64,000 nucleotides of DNA. Origin: Nemertoderma westbladi. Lineage: Eukaryota > Xenacoelomorpha > Nemertodermatida > Nemertodermatidae. The translations under genes were made by a program, and so were the position numbers. Position 1 is the stretch's first letter, and every line of letters starts with the position of its first letter. The DNA lies in the NCBI GenBank assembly GCA_032718475.1, contig JAUCBJ010005935.1, positions 62,001 through 126,000 of the forward strand. The letters are read 5' to 3'. This document shows positions 37,201 to 48,889 of the stretch, one piece after another. Under the pieces are notes generated by a model. The model was given only the letters and a program-made list of their open reading frames with translations. It had not been told where the DNA came from and made no database searches.

Positions 37201-40200
37201 GATTAGTAATATAAGGCTGCATTGTTGCTACAGTACCTGTTGGATCGATTGGAGATTAGTGACCTAAAGCTACATTGTTGCTACCGTATCTGCTGGTCCA
37301 ATTCTAGATTGGTGATATAATGCTGCATTGTTGCTACAGTAACGGCTGGTTCGATTGGAGATTGGTGATATAATTCTGCATTGTTGCTACAGTATCTGCT
37401 GGCCCGATTGGAAATTAGTAATATAAGGCTGCATTGTTGCTATCGTATCTGCTGATCCGGTTCTAGATCGGTAATATAAGGCTGCATTGTTGCTACTGTA
37501 CCTGCTGGATCGATTGGAGATTAGTGATATAAAGCTACATTGTTGACACCGTATCTGCTGGTCCGGTTCTAGATTGGTAATATAATGCTGCATTGTTTCT
37601 ACAGTACCGGCTGGTCCGATTGGAGATTAGTGATATAAAGCTACATTGTTGCTACCGTATCTGCTGGTCCGGTTCTAGATCGGTAATATAATGCTGCATT
37701 GTTGCTACAATACCGGCTGGTTCGATTGGAGATTGGTGATATAATGCTGCATTTTTGCTACAGTACCGGCTGGTTCGATTGGAGATTGGTGATATAATGC
37801 TGCATTGTTGCTACAGTATCTGCTGGCCCGATTGGAAATTAGTAATATAAGGCTGCATTGTTGCTATCGTATCTGCTGGTCCGGTTCTGGATCGGTAATA
37901 TAATGCTGCATTGTTGCTACAATACCGGCTGGTTGGATTGGAGATTGGTGATATAATGCTGCATTATTTCTACAGTACCGGCTGGTTCGATTGGAGATTG
38001 GTGATATAAAGCTGCATTTTTGCTACAGTATCTTATGGTTCGATTGGATATTGGTGATATAATGCTGCATTTCTACAGTACCGGCTGGTTCGATTGGAGA
38101 TTGGTGATATAATGCTGCATTGTTGCTACAGTATCTGCTGGACCGATTGGAAATTAGTAATATAAGGCTGCATTGTTGCTATCGTATCTGCTGGTCCGGT
38201 TCTAGATTGGTGATATAATGCTGCATTGTTGCTACAGTAACGGCTGGTTCGATTGAAGATTGGTGATATAATGCTGCATTGTTGCTACAGTATCTGCTGG
38301 CCCGATTGGAAATAAGTAATATAAGGCTGCATTGTTACTACCGTACGTGCTGGTCCGATTGGAGATTAGTGATGTAAAGCTACATTGTTGCCACCGTATC
38401 TGCTGATCCGATTGGAGATTAGTAATATAAGGCTGCATTGTTACTACAGTACCTGCTGGATCGATTGGAGATTAGTGATCTAAAGCTACATTGTTGCTAC
38501 CGTATCTGCTGATCCGATTCTAGATTGGTGATATAATGCTGCATTGTTGCTACAGTAACGGCTGGTTCGATTGGAGATTGGTGATATAATGCTGCATTGT
38601 TGCTACAGTATCTGCTGGCCCGATTGGAAATTAGTAATATAAGGCTGCATTGTTGCTACCGTACGTGCTGGTCCGATTGGAGATTAGTGATATAATGCTA
38701 CATTGTTGATACCGTATCTGCTGGTCCGGTTCTAGATTGGTAATATAATGCTGCATTGTTGCTACAATACCGGCTGGTTCGATTGGAGATTGGTGATATA
38801 ATGCTGTATTGTTTCTACAGCACCGGCTGGTTCGATTGGAGATTGGTGATATAATGCTGCATTTTTGCTACAGTATCTTATGGTTCGATTGGATATTGGT
38901 GATATAATGCTGCATTGTTTCTACAGTACCGGATGGTCCGATTGGAGATTAGTGATATAAAGCTACATTGTTGCTACCGTATCTGCTGGTCCGGTTCTAG
39001 ATCGGTAATATAATGCTGCATTGTTGCTACAATACCGGCTGGTTCGATTGGAGATTGGTGATATAATGCTGCATTTTTGCTACAGTATCTTATGGTTCGA
39101 TTGGATATTGGTGATATAATGCTGCATTGTTTCTACAGTACCGGCTGGTTCGATTGGAGATTGGTGATATAATGCTGCATTGTTGCTACAGTATCTGCTG
39201 GCCCGATTGGAAATTAGTAATATAAGGCTGCATTGTTGCTATCGTATCTGCTGGTCCAGTTCTAGATTGGTAATATAATGCTGCATTGTTGCTACAATAC
39301 CGGCTGGTTGGATTGGAGATTGGTGATATAATGCTGCATTTTTTCTACAGTACCGGCTGGTTCGATTGGAGATTGGTGATATAATGCTGCATTTTTGCTA
39401 CAGTATCTTATGGTTCGATTGGATATTGATGATATAATGCTGCATTGTTTCTACAGTACCGGCTGGTTCGATTGGAGATTGGTGATATAATGCTGCATTG
39501 TTGCTACAGTACCGGCTGGTCCGATTGGAGATTAGTGATATAAAGCTACATTGTTGCTACCGTATCTGCTGGTCCGGTTCTAGGTCGGTAATATAATGCT
39601 GCATTGTTGCTACAATATCGGCTGGTTCGATTGGAGATTGGTGATATAATGCTGCATTGTTTCTACAGTACCGGCTGGTTCGATTGGAGATTGGTGATAT
39701 AATGCTGCATTGTTGCTACAGTATCTGCTGGCCCGATTGGAAATTAGTAATATAAGGCTGCATTGTTGCTATCGTATCTGCTGGTCCGGTTCTAGATTGG
39801 TAATATAATGCTGTATTGTTGCTACAATACCGGCTGGTTGGATTGGAGATTGGTGATATAATGCTGCATTGTTTCTACAGTATCTGCTGGCCCGATTGGA
39901 AATTAGTAATATTACGCTGCATTGTTGCTACCGTATCTTCTGGTCCGGTTCTAGATTGGTAATATAATGCTGCATTGTTGCTACAATACCAGCTGGTTCG
40001 ATTGCAGATTGGTGATATAATGCTGCATTGTTTCTACAGTACCGGCTGGTTCGAATGGAGATTGGTGATATAATGCTGCATTTTTGTTACAGTATCTTAT
40101 GGTTCGATTGGATATTGGTGATATAATGCTGCATTGTTTCTACAGTACCGGCTGGTTCGATTGGAGTTTGGTGATATAATGCTGCATTGTTGCTACAGTA

Positions 40201-40741
40201 TCTGCTGGCCCGATTGGAAATTAGTAATATAAGGCTGCATTGTTGCTATCGTATCTGCTGTCCGGTTCTAGATTGGTGATATAATACTGCATTGTTGCTA
40301 AAGCAGTACCTGCTGGTTCGATTGGAGATTAGTGAGATAAAGCTGCATTGTTGCTACCGTACGTGCTGGTCCGATTGGAGATTAGTAATATAATGCTGCA
40401 TTGCTGCTACTGTACGTGCTGGTCCGATTGGAGATTAGTGATATAAAGCTGAATTGTTGTTACAGTACCTGCTGGTTCGATTGGAAATTATATAGTTATA
40501 TAAAGCTGCATTGTTGCTACCGTACGTGTTGGTCCGATTGGAGATTAGTAATATAATGCTGCATTGCTGCTACTGTACGTGCTGGTCCGATTGGAGATTA
40601 GTGATATAAAGCTGAATTGTTGTTACAGTACCTGCTGGTTCGATTGGAAATTATATAGTTATATAAAGCTGCATTGTTGCTACCGTACGTGTTGGTCCGA
40701 TTGGAGATTAGTGATATAAAGCTGCATTGTTGCTACCGTAC

Positions 40742-40861
40742 CTGCTGGTTCGATTGGAGATTGGTGCATATGAGCTTCATTGTTGCAGTCGGAGGTACCG
40801 CTTCACGGTCCGGGGCCTTGAACATTTCGATCCGTTGTTCTCCAGCCTTTATTCGAATGTG
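40742..40861 (-). CDS. Cadherin-like gene, exon 3 (source-like match to the 53-bp minisatellite)
   Basis: 120 nt (40 codons), phase 0 both ends. Acceptor ttattgcag|CACATT, donor CCAGCAG|GTACGG. It reads HIRIKAGEQRIEMFKAPDRE, then AVPPTATMKLICTNLQSNQQ, and joins LEYIIRFHLLDVNDNEP of exon 4, so DRE sits at the LDRE position of EC1. The last 48 nt strongly resemble one unit of the minisatellite that fills the next intron; the donor is the array's first GT. Confidence 0.82.
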
Positions 40862-41457
40862 CTGCAATAAATAAATAATCATTAAATTAAAGAGGTGCCA
40901 AAATATTACAAACCAATCAATACCGGTATATGATCTGATAAATATTATCGTTTAGTCGTATCATGCATTGCAATGGCCTTCATTTCAAAGGAAACAAAAT
41001 ATTGAAAGTATTTTAGATTTCTGTAAGAAACACTGAATATTAAATATACACGGAAAAACAAATGTATCACACCCTAAAACAGTTCAGAGTATTTCTGAAA
41101 GCCCAAAAACTATCTTTGGACGATAAAATTAGTGAAACTCATCCAGCCGCTGCTGGTTTCAAAGCATCACAGCGCGCAAAGAAACGGAAACTTATGTTAT
41201 GAGATTCTCCGTGGTATTACTAGTACAGGCCTACACCGATTCCGGAAACCTGGCGCCACTATCACTATAACGCTATTTCAGCTCCAACTTGTCACAACTT
41301 TTGCCACAAGCAGGGCAGGTATCTTTCTACAATCAACCTGATGCTAATACTGTACGTGTACATGGCTATTCGAAACAAGATACCGACGGTTATCAAGTAT
41401 GTAGTAGAACAGTAGGTACTTTAAAACATAGGAGTTACGTCCATAGTAAGACACGAA
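40862..41457. other. Intron 2, right-hand part; nothing recognised
   Basis: About 600 bp between exon 3 and MITE copy B. Two short plus-strand open frames (41132-41486) overlap in different frames and have no features of a gene. Confidence 0.5.
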
Positions 41458-42291
41458 GTGGGGCCTTCGCGCAGCACGTGACTTAATTATACTTAGTTAT
41501 ACATTTCGCCCTCTAGCGGCAGACTGGAGGACTCCAGACCGTTTACTGCCCACCAAAGACTCAGGCCGACTTCTACTACATATCTGCTACGTTTCAGCTT
41601 GAACGGATCATAAATAACGAGATGGGAGAAAGATTTCACTTTCAAACATTTCGCCCTCTAGCGGCAGACTGAAGAACTGCACACGGATTAGCCTTCAATT
41701 CAATTCAATTCAATTCCTTCTTTCAAAGTCACAGCTAATGGTCTAGTACATATCTGCCAAATTTCAGCATAAATGGATTAAAAGCAAAGAAATGGGAGGA
41801 CATTTAACGTTTAGACATGTGGCCCTCTAGCAGGAGACTATTGCTCTGATGGTGTCTGAAAGTCTCTCAAACGTCTCAACTTTAGCTCATATTGATACCT
41901 ACAAATTTTCAACTTGGCAGCTTTAAATCCGACAAAGTTATTAGCATGTCAAAATCGTAACGACGACAACGATTTCACTTTCAGACCTTTGGCCCTCTAG
42001 CGGCAGACTGGAGAACTGCAGATGGATTCGCCTCCTTTGAAAGTCACAGCTAATGGTCTAATACATATCTGCCAAGTTTCAGCTTAAACGGATTAAAAGC
42101 AAATAAATGGGAGGGCATTTAATGTTTAGACATGTGGCCCTCTAGCGGGAGACCATTGCACTGATGGTGTCTGAAAGTCTCTCAAAAATCTCAACTTTTG
42201 CTCATATTGATACCTACAAATTTTCAACTTGGCAGCTTTAAATCCGACAAAGTTATTAGCATGTCAAAATCGTAACGACGACGACGACGAC

Positions 42292-42378
<87 letters not shown>

Positions 42379-42455
42379 AACTATTTGCATAAATTGACCC
42401 ACCCCCTAACAGTGTCAATTCGCTAAGGCTCCGCCAACTTCGTGGCTCGCCCCAC
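41458..42455. mobile_element. MITE copy B with internal duplication and long (GAC)n run
   Basis: About 1 kb. Ends are gtggggccttcgcgcagcac on the left and cttcgtggctcgccccac on the right, the same family as copy A but inverted relative to it. An internal segment (ccctctagcggcagactg, then ggcagctttaaatccgacaa) occurs twice about 300 bp apart. The second ends in a (GAC)n tract at about 42274-42380. The tract opens frames of poly-Asp on one strand and poly-Arg on the other, which are not genes. Confidence 0.7.
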
Positions 42456-42558
42456 AAGGTTTATCTAAAATAGCAATCTAGACCTATTTTGTGTTTCGTC
42501 TCTAGAACCGTCGTACAGTATTACAGTAGCTCTCTGTCTGTATGGATTAGTACTCTAC

Positions 42559-42749
42559 CTCCGTTGCATCGGCGTCGCTTGCTGTATCATCGTGTACCAA
42601 CTTGAGTGTAAAGTCTGTGTCTAGAATTCCAGATAATTCGAAGTTATCGCCGATATCCCTTGGAACATTGCCGTTCTCGTTCACATTAACTTCCAACTCG
42701 GCTCCTCCACTAAACGGCGACCCCTGTTCCGCGAAGCAAGGCAGCTGAG
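42559..42749 (-). CDS. Cadherin-like gene, exon 2
   Basis: 191 nt, phase 1 to phase 0. Acceptor atattccag|CTCAGC, donor ACGGAG|GTAGAG. With the G left by exon 1 it reads AQLPCFAEQGSPFSGG, then LEVNVNENGNVPRDIGDNFE. This is the first half of EC1, directly after the signal peptide. A Cys four residues in is common at the mature N terminus of long cadherins. Confidence 0.85.
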
Positions 42750-43240
42750 CTGGAATATAATAACAAAAAAGTGAAAATCACAATGTATAGAGGGGTGGGG
42801 GCTAATAGGTCTATAGATCACACTTCCTTGAAATCCAAAAGTTATGTCTGGGGTAGTAGAAATTAACCTAATTCTTCGAGTAGTAAATTGTCTATTAATC
42901 CCTGTATCAGATGTTTTTATTTTGAAAAATATTTCAATACCTCTTATCTTCAATGTTCTGTATTCCTATTGTAACTTAATATTGTTAACCAGAATACACC
43001 CCCTATTTATATGGGGTTCCAAACATGTCAAAAACAATTTTGCATTTGAATTTCAAACATTGGGGTGGGGGTAAGGAGCCAATTAGAGAGATGGTACTCT
43101 ACTCATAGTGAGCAGAAGCGATAATAACCATAATTATTTGGCCTACTCCAGTTGTCAAATTTAATAATATGCGTATATATAACGATTTTGTTTTTGATCT
43201 TGGGTCTTCAGTTCAGATTGTGTTAATGTTAAGACACGTG
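42750..43240. other. Intron 1, region next to exon 2; nothing recognised
   Basis: AT-rich, with short overlapping open frames on both strands (42844-43074 and 42953-42681). The minus-strand frame at 42953 simply reads through exon 2 in the wrong frame. Confidence 0.5.
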
Positions 43241-43540
43241 CGTGGGGCGTCGCCCCACGCAAGCAGGCTTTGCATGAGCAAGTTCGATTTGATCTGAAGT
43301 CAAAAGTTTGAGAGGTAATTGCCCGTAACTTTAAAAAATATTGTAAATTTTTCTCTAGTATGAACCCATACAAAATTTGGTTGATAATGGTTAAAATCTT
43401 CAAAAGTTATTTACGAATGAATTTTTCATTACAGACAGACAAACAGACGGACGGACAGACAGACGGACGTGATATTTTGCCCTATTTACTAATTATAATT
43501 GTGCGCTAAGGCTCGCCCTGACAGCGTGGCTCGCCCCACG
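43241..43540. mobile_element. MITE-family copy C, short
   Basis: The left end is a 21-bp palindrome-like cgtggggcgtcgccccacg and the right end agcgtggctcgccccacg. In between is a (CAGA/CGGA)n-like run (gacagacaaacagacggacg) at about 43433-43470. Shares its ends with copies A and B, but the interior differs. Confidence 0.55.
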
Positions 43541-43753
43541 GTAAACTATTAATTGAAACTCATCATATTTATTATTACACATACATAAAAACATCATCAT
43601 CTGATTTTTCCCAGAACCCACCCAGCCCCCTTCGGCCAAATCCCGTAACTACTTGAAATTCAGCGCATGGTGGATTTCGGAGAATGGAGAACTAACCCAA
43701 AGATCCAATACGGCAGGGTAAATCAACCAAGGGAAAATCAACCCAAGCAACCC

Positions 43754-45600
43754 AATGGTTGCGAACTTTGTTCCAATGGTTGCGAACTTTGTTCCAATGG
43801 TTGCGAACTTTGTTCCAATGAGAGTAGTCCAACTGCGAACATTGTTCCAATGGTTGCGAACTTTGTTCCAATGGTTGCGAACTTAGTTCCAATGGTAGCG
43901 AACTTAGTTTCAATGGTTGCGAACTTTGTGCCAATGGTTGCGAACTTTGTTCCAATGGTTGCGAACTTTGTTCCAATGGTCGCGAACTTAGTTCTAATGG
44001 TTGCGAACTTTGTTCCAATGGTTGCGAACTTTGTTCCAATGAGAGTAGTCCAACTGCGAACATTGTTCCAATGGTTGCGAACTTAGTTTCAATGGTTGCG
44101 AACTTTGTGCCAATGGTTGCGAACTTTGTTCCAATGGTTGCGAACTTTGTGCCAATGGTTGCGAACTTTGTTCCAAAGGGTTGCGAACTTTGTTCCAATG
44201 GTAGCGAACTTTGTTCCAATGGTCGCGAACTTAGTTCTAATGGTTGCGAACTTTGTTCCAATGGTTGCGAACTTTGTTCCAATGAGAGTAGTCCAACTGC
44301 GAACATTGTTCCAATGGTTGCGAACTTTGTTCCAATGGTTGCGAACTTAGTTCCAATGGTAGCGAACTTAGTTTCAATGGTTGCGAACTTTGTGCCAATG
44401 GTTGCGAACTTTGTTCCAATGGTTGCGAACTTTGTTCCAATGGTCGCGAACTTAGTTTCAATGGTTGCGAACTTTGTGCCAATGGTTGCGAACTTTGTTC
44501 CAATGGTTGCGAACTTAGTTCCAATGGTTGCGAACTTAGTTCCAATGGTTGCGAACTTTGTGCCAATGGTTGCGAACTTTGTTCCAATGGTTGCGAACTT
44601 TGTTCCAATGAGAGTAGTCCAACTGCGAACATTGTTCCAATGGTTGCGAACTTTGTTCCAATGGTTGCGAACTTAGTTCCAATGGTAGCGAACTTAGTTT
44701 CAATGGTTGCGAACTTTGTGCCAATGGTTGCGAACTTTGTTCCAATGGTTGCGAACTTTGTTCCAATGGTCGCGAACTTAGTTCTAATGGTTGCGAACTT
44801 TGTTCCAATGGTTGCGAACTTTGTTCCAATGAGAGTAGTCCAACTGCGAACATTGTTCCAATGGTTGCGAACTTAGTTTCAATGGTTGCGAACTTTGTGC
44901 CAATGGTTGCGAACTTTGTTCCAATGGTTGCGAACTTTGTGCCAATGGTTGCGAACTTTGTTCCAATGGTTGCGAACTTTGTTCCAATGGTAGCGAACTT
45001 TGTTCCAATGGTCGCGAACTTAGTTCTAATGGTTGCGAACTTTGTTCCAATGGTTGCGAACTTTGTTCCAATGAGAGTAGTCCAACTGCGAACATTGTTC
45101 CAATGGTTGCGAACTTTGTTCCAATGGTTGCGAACTTAGTTCCAATGGTAGCGAACTTAGTTTCAATGGTTGCGAACTTTGTGCCAATGGTTGCGAACTT
45201 TGTTCCAATGGTTGCGAACTTTGTTCCAATGGTCGCGAACTTAGTTTCAATGGTTGCGAACTTTGTGCCAATGGTTGCGAACTTTGTTCCAATGGTTGCG
45301 AACTTAGTTCCAATGGTTGCGAACTTAGTTCCAATGGTTGCGAACTTTGTGCCAATGGTTGCGAACTTTGTTCCAATGGTTGCGAACTTTGTTCCAATGA
45401 GAGTAGTTCAACTGCGAATATTGTTCCAATGGTCGCGAACTTAGTTCCAATGGTTGCGAACTTAGTTCCAATGGTAGCGAACTTAGTTTCAATGGTTGCG
45501 AACTTTGTGCCAATGGTTGCGAACTTTGTACCAATGGTTGCGAACATTGTTCCAATGGTTGCGAACTTAGTTCCTATGGTTGCGAACTTAGTTCCAACTT
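43754..45600. repeat. 21-bp minisatellite in intron 1
   Basis: About 88 units of aatggttgcgaactttgttcc with variants (ttagttcc, ttgtgcc, gtagcg, gtcgcg). A different motif, gagagtagtccaactgcgaa, interrupts at regular places (43820, 44041, 44284, 44608, 44832, 45075, 45399), which marks a higher-order block of about 220-325 bp. Because 21 is a multiple of three, both strands stay open over long distances (MVANFVP on plus, LEQSSQP on minus); a 1-bp insertion near 44176 shifts the plus frame, so these are not real genes. Confidence 0.95.
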
Positions 45601-45698
45601 AGTTCCACATGTGATAATGCAAGCTAAGGTGATCAGGACGCAACCTGTCGATTCTCTATAAAGATCATCCCACACCGTAGTCTTTACACCATACGTGA

Positions 45699-48600
45699 TG
45701 TAAGTACTTTGTAAGTACGTTAAGGTGGTGTATGTAAGTTATTTAGTGTGCCTGAGATGTAAGTACGTTAGTGTGGTGTATGTAAGTTATTTAGTGTGCC
45801 TGAGATGTAAGTACGTTAAGGTGGTGTATGTAAGTTATTTAGTGTGTTATAGATGTGAGTACTTTAGTGTAGTGTATGTAAGTTATTTAGTGTGCCTGAG
45901 ATGTAAGTACGTTAAGGTGGTGTATGTAAGTTATTTAGTGTGCCTGAGATGTAAGTATGTTAAGGTGGTGTATGTAAGTTATTTTGTGTGTTATAGATGT
46001 GAGTACTTTAGTGTGGTGTATGTAAGTTATTTAGTGTGCCTGAGATGTAAGTACGTTAAGGTGGTGTATGTAAGTTATTTAGTGTACCTGAGATGTAAGT
46101 ACGTTAATGTGGTGTATGTATGTTATTTAGTGTGCCTGAGATGTAAGTACGTTAAGGTGGTGTATGTAAGTTATTTAGTGTGCCTGGGATGTAAGTACGT
46201 TAAGGTGGTGTATGTAAGTTATTTAGTGTGTTATAGATGTGAGTACTTTAGTGTGGTGTATTTAAGTTATTTAGTGTGCCTGAGATGTAAGTACGTTAAG
46301 GTGGTGTATGTAAGTTATTTAGTGTGCCTGAGATGTAAGTACGTTAAGGTGGTGTATGTAAGTTATTTAGTGTGCCTGGGATATAAGTACGTTAAGGTGG
46401 TGTATGTAAGTTATTTAGTGTGTTATAGATGTGAGTACTTTAGTGTGGTGTATTTAAGTTATTTAGTGTGCCTGAGATGTAAGTACGTTAAGGTGGTGTA
46501 TGTAAGTTATTTAGTGTGCCTGAGATGTAAGTACGTTAAGGTGGTGTATGTAAGTTATTTAGTGTGCCTGAGATGTAAGTACGTTAAGGTGGTGTATGTA
46601 AGTTATTTAGTGTGCCTGAGATGTAAGTACGTAAGTTATTTAGTGTGCCTGAGATGTAAGTACGTTAAGGTGGTGTATGTAAGTTATTTATTGTGCTATA
46701 GATGTGAGTACTTTAGTGTGGTGTATTTAAGTTATTTAGTGTGCCTGAGATGTAAGTATGTTAAGGTGGTGTATGTAAGTTATTTAGTGTGCCTGAGATG
46801 TAAGTACGTTAAGGTGGTGTATGTAAGTTATTTAGTGTGCCTGGGATGTAAGTACGTTAAGGTGGTGTATGTAAGTTATTTAGTGTGTTATAGATGTGAG
46901 TACTTTAGTGTGGTGTATTTAAGTTATTTAGTGTGCCTGAGATGTAAGTACGTTAAGGTGGTGTATGTAAGTTATTTAGTGTGCCTGAGATGTAAGTACG
47001 TTAATGTGGTGTATGTAAGTTATTTAGTGTGCCTGAGATGTAAGTACGTTAAGGTGGTTTATGTAAGTTATTTAGTGTCCCTGAGATGTAAGTACGTTAA
47101 GGTGGTGTATGTACGTTATTTAGTGTGCCTGAGATGTAAGTACGTTAGTGTGGTGTATGTAAGTTATTTAGTGTTCCTGAGATGTAAGTACGTTAAGGTG
47201 GTGTATGTAAATTATTTAGTGTGCCTGAGATGTAAGTACGTTAGTGTGGTGTATGTAAATTATTTAGTGTGCCTGAAATGTAAGTACGTTAGTGTGGTGT
47301 ATGTAAGTTATTAAGTGTGCCTGAGATGTAAGTACGTTAAGGTGGTGTATGTAAGTTATTTAGTGTGCCTGAAATGTAAGTACGTTAAGGTGGTGTATGT
47401 TAGTTATTTAGTGTGCCTGAGATGTAAGTACGTTAGTGTGGTGCAGGTAAGTTATTTAGTGTGCCTGAGATGTAAGTACGTTAGTGTGGTGTATGTAAGT
47501 TATTTAGTGTGCCTGAGATGTAAGAACGTTAGTGTGGTGTATGTAAGTTATTTAGTGTGCCTGAGATGTAAGTACGTTAAGGTGGTGTATGTAAGTTATT
47601 TAGTGTGCCTGAGATGTAAGTACGTTAAGGTGGTGTATGTAAGTTATTTAGTGTGCCTGAGATGTAAGTACGTTAAGGTGGTGTATGTAAGTTATTTAGT
47701 GTGCCTGAGATGTAAGTACGTTAAGGTGATGTATGTAAGTTATTTAGTGTGCCTGAGATGTAAGTACGTTAAGGTGGTTTATGTAAGTTATTTAGTGTGC
47801 CTGAGATGTAAGTACGTTAAGGTGGTTTATGTAAGTTATTTAGTGTGCCTGAGATGTAAGTACGTTAAGGTGGTTTATGTAAGTTATTTAGTGTGCCTGA
47901 GATGTAAGTACGTTAATGTGGTGTATGTAAGTTATTTAGTGTGCCTGAGATGTAAGTACGTTAGTGTGGTGTATGTAAGTTATTTAGTGTGCCTGAGATG
48001 TAAGTACGTTAAGGTGGTGTATGTAAGTTATTTAGTGTGCCTGAGATGTAAGTACGTTAAGGTGGTGTATGTAAGTTATTTAGTGTGCCTGAGATGTAAG
48101 TACGTTAAGGTGGTTTATGTAAGTTATTTAGTGTGCCTGAGATGTAAGTACGTTAGTGTGGTGTATGTAAGTTATTTAGTGTGCCTGAGATGTAAGTACG
48201 TTAAGGTGGTGTATGTACGTTATTTAGTGTGCCTGAGATGTAAGTACGTTAGTGTGGTGTATGTAAGTTATTTAGTGTGCCTGAGATGTAAGTACGTAAG
48301 TGTGGTGCAGGTAAGTTATTTAGTGTGCCTGAGATGTAAGTACGTTAGTGTGGTGTATGTAAATTATTTAGTGTGCCTGAGATGTAAGTACGTAAGTGTG
48401 GTGCAGGTAAGTTATTTAGTGTGCCTGAGATGTAAGTACGTTAGTGTGGTGTATGTAAGTTATTTAGTGTGCCTGAGATGTAAGTACGTAAGTGTGGTGC
48501 AGGTAAGTTATTTAGTGTGCCTGAGATGTAAGTACGTTAGTGTGGTGTATGTAAGTTATTTAGTGTGCCTGAGATGTAAGTACGTTAAGGTGGTGTATGT

Positions 48601-48846
48601 AAATTATTTAGTGTGCCTGAGATGTAAGTACGTTAGTGTGGTGTATGTAAATTATTTAGTGTGCCTGAAATGTAAGTACGTTAGTGTGGTGTATGTAAGT
48701 TATTTAGTGTGCCTGAAATGTAAGTACGTTAAGGTGGTGTATGTTAGTTATTTAGTGTGCCTGAGATGTAAGTACGTAAGTGTGGTGCAGGTAAGTTATT
48801 TAGTGTGCTTGAGATGTAAGTACGTTAGTGTGGTGTATGTATGTTA
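45699..48846. repeat. 48-bp minisatellite in intron 1
   Basis: About 65 units of 48 bp: ttaaggtggtgtatgtaagt, tatttagtgtgcctgagatg, taagtacg. The plus strand is open in one frame (16-residue unit VKVVYVSYLVCLRCKY) for 529 codons from 45725, one stop at 47312-47314 (attaag for atttag), then 524 more codons to 48889. Even the one partial deletion (near 46630, 15 bp) keeps frame. Every unit contains two gtaagt motifs. Coding is possible but unsupported: there is no signal peptide, domain or gene context. Confidence 0.9.
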
Positions 48847-48889
48847 TTCCCGACTGTTTTTCAACGGGATTCCGAAGTATAAATTGTGA

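Larger units (their letters stand above)
29150..40741. repeat. 53-bp minisatellite filling intron 3
   Basis: Roughly 185 units of 53 bp, excluding an inserted retroelement at 29549-31267. A plus-strand unit reads ttgctacagtacctgctggt, tcgattggagattagtgata, taaagctgcattg. Variants differ at tacctg/taccgg/tatctg/tacgtg and at ggttcg/ggtccg/ggcccg. Larger blocks recur, for example at offsets of 318 bp (6 units) and 530 bp (10 units). Since 3 x 53 = 159 is divisible by three, open frames of about 68 codons recur; they are artefacts. Confidence 0.95.

Noticed and set aside
33810-38438. Minus-strand 68-codon frames beginning MQPYITN or MQHYITN
   Set aside because: Three 53-bp units make 159 bp, so open frames recur periodically. 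They echo the exon 3 end but are intronic and contain frequent stops.
42224-42457. Poly-Asp (plus) and poly-Arg (minus) open frames
   Set aside because: Translation of a (GAC)n microsatellite inside a MITE.
42681-42953. 90-codon minus-strand frame over exon 2
   Set aside because: It reads exon 2 in the wrong frame (LSCLASRNRG). The frame with LEVNVNENG is supported by cadherin pattern and by both splice phases.
43667-45555. Long overlapping open frames on both strands (MVANFVP and LEQSSQP repeats)
   Set aside because: A 21-bp unit without stops opens several frames at once; units shift frame near 44176, and no gene signals exist.
29150-48846. CRISPR-like regular repeats
   Set aside because: Units are contiguous with no unique spacers, and the context is a eukaryotic intron; these are minisatellites.
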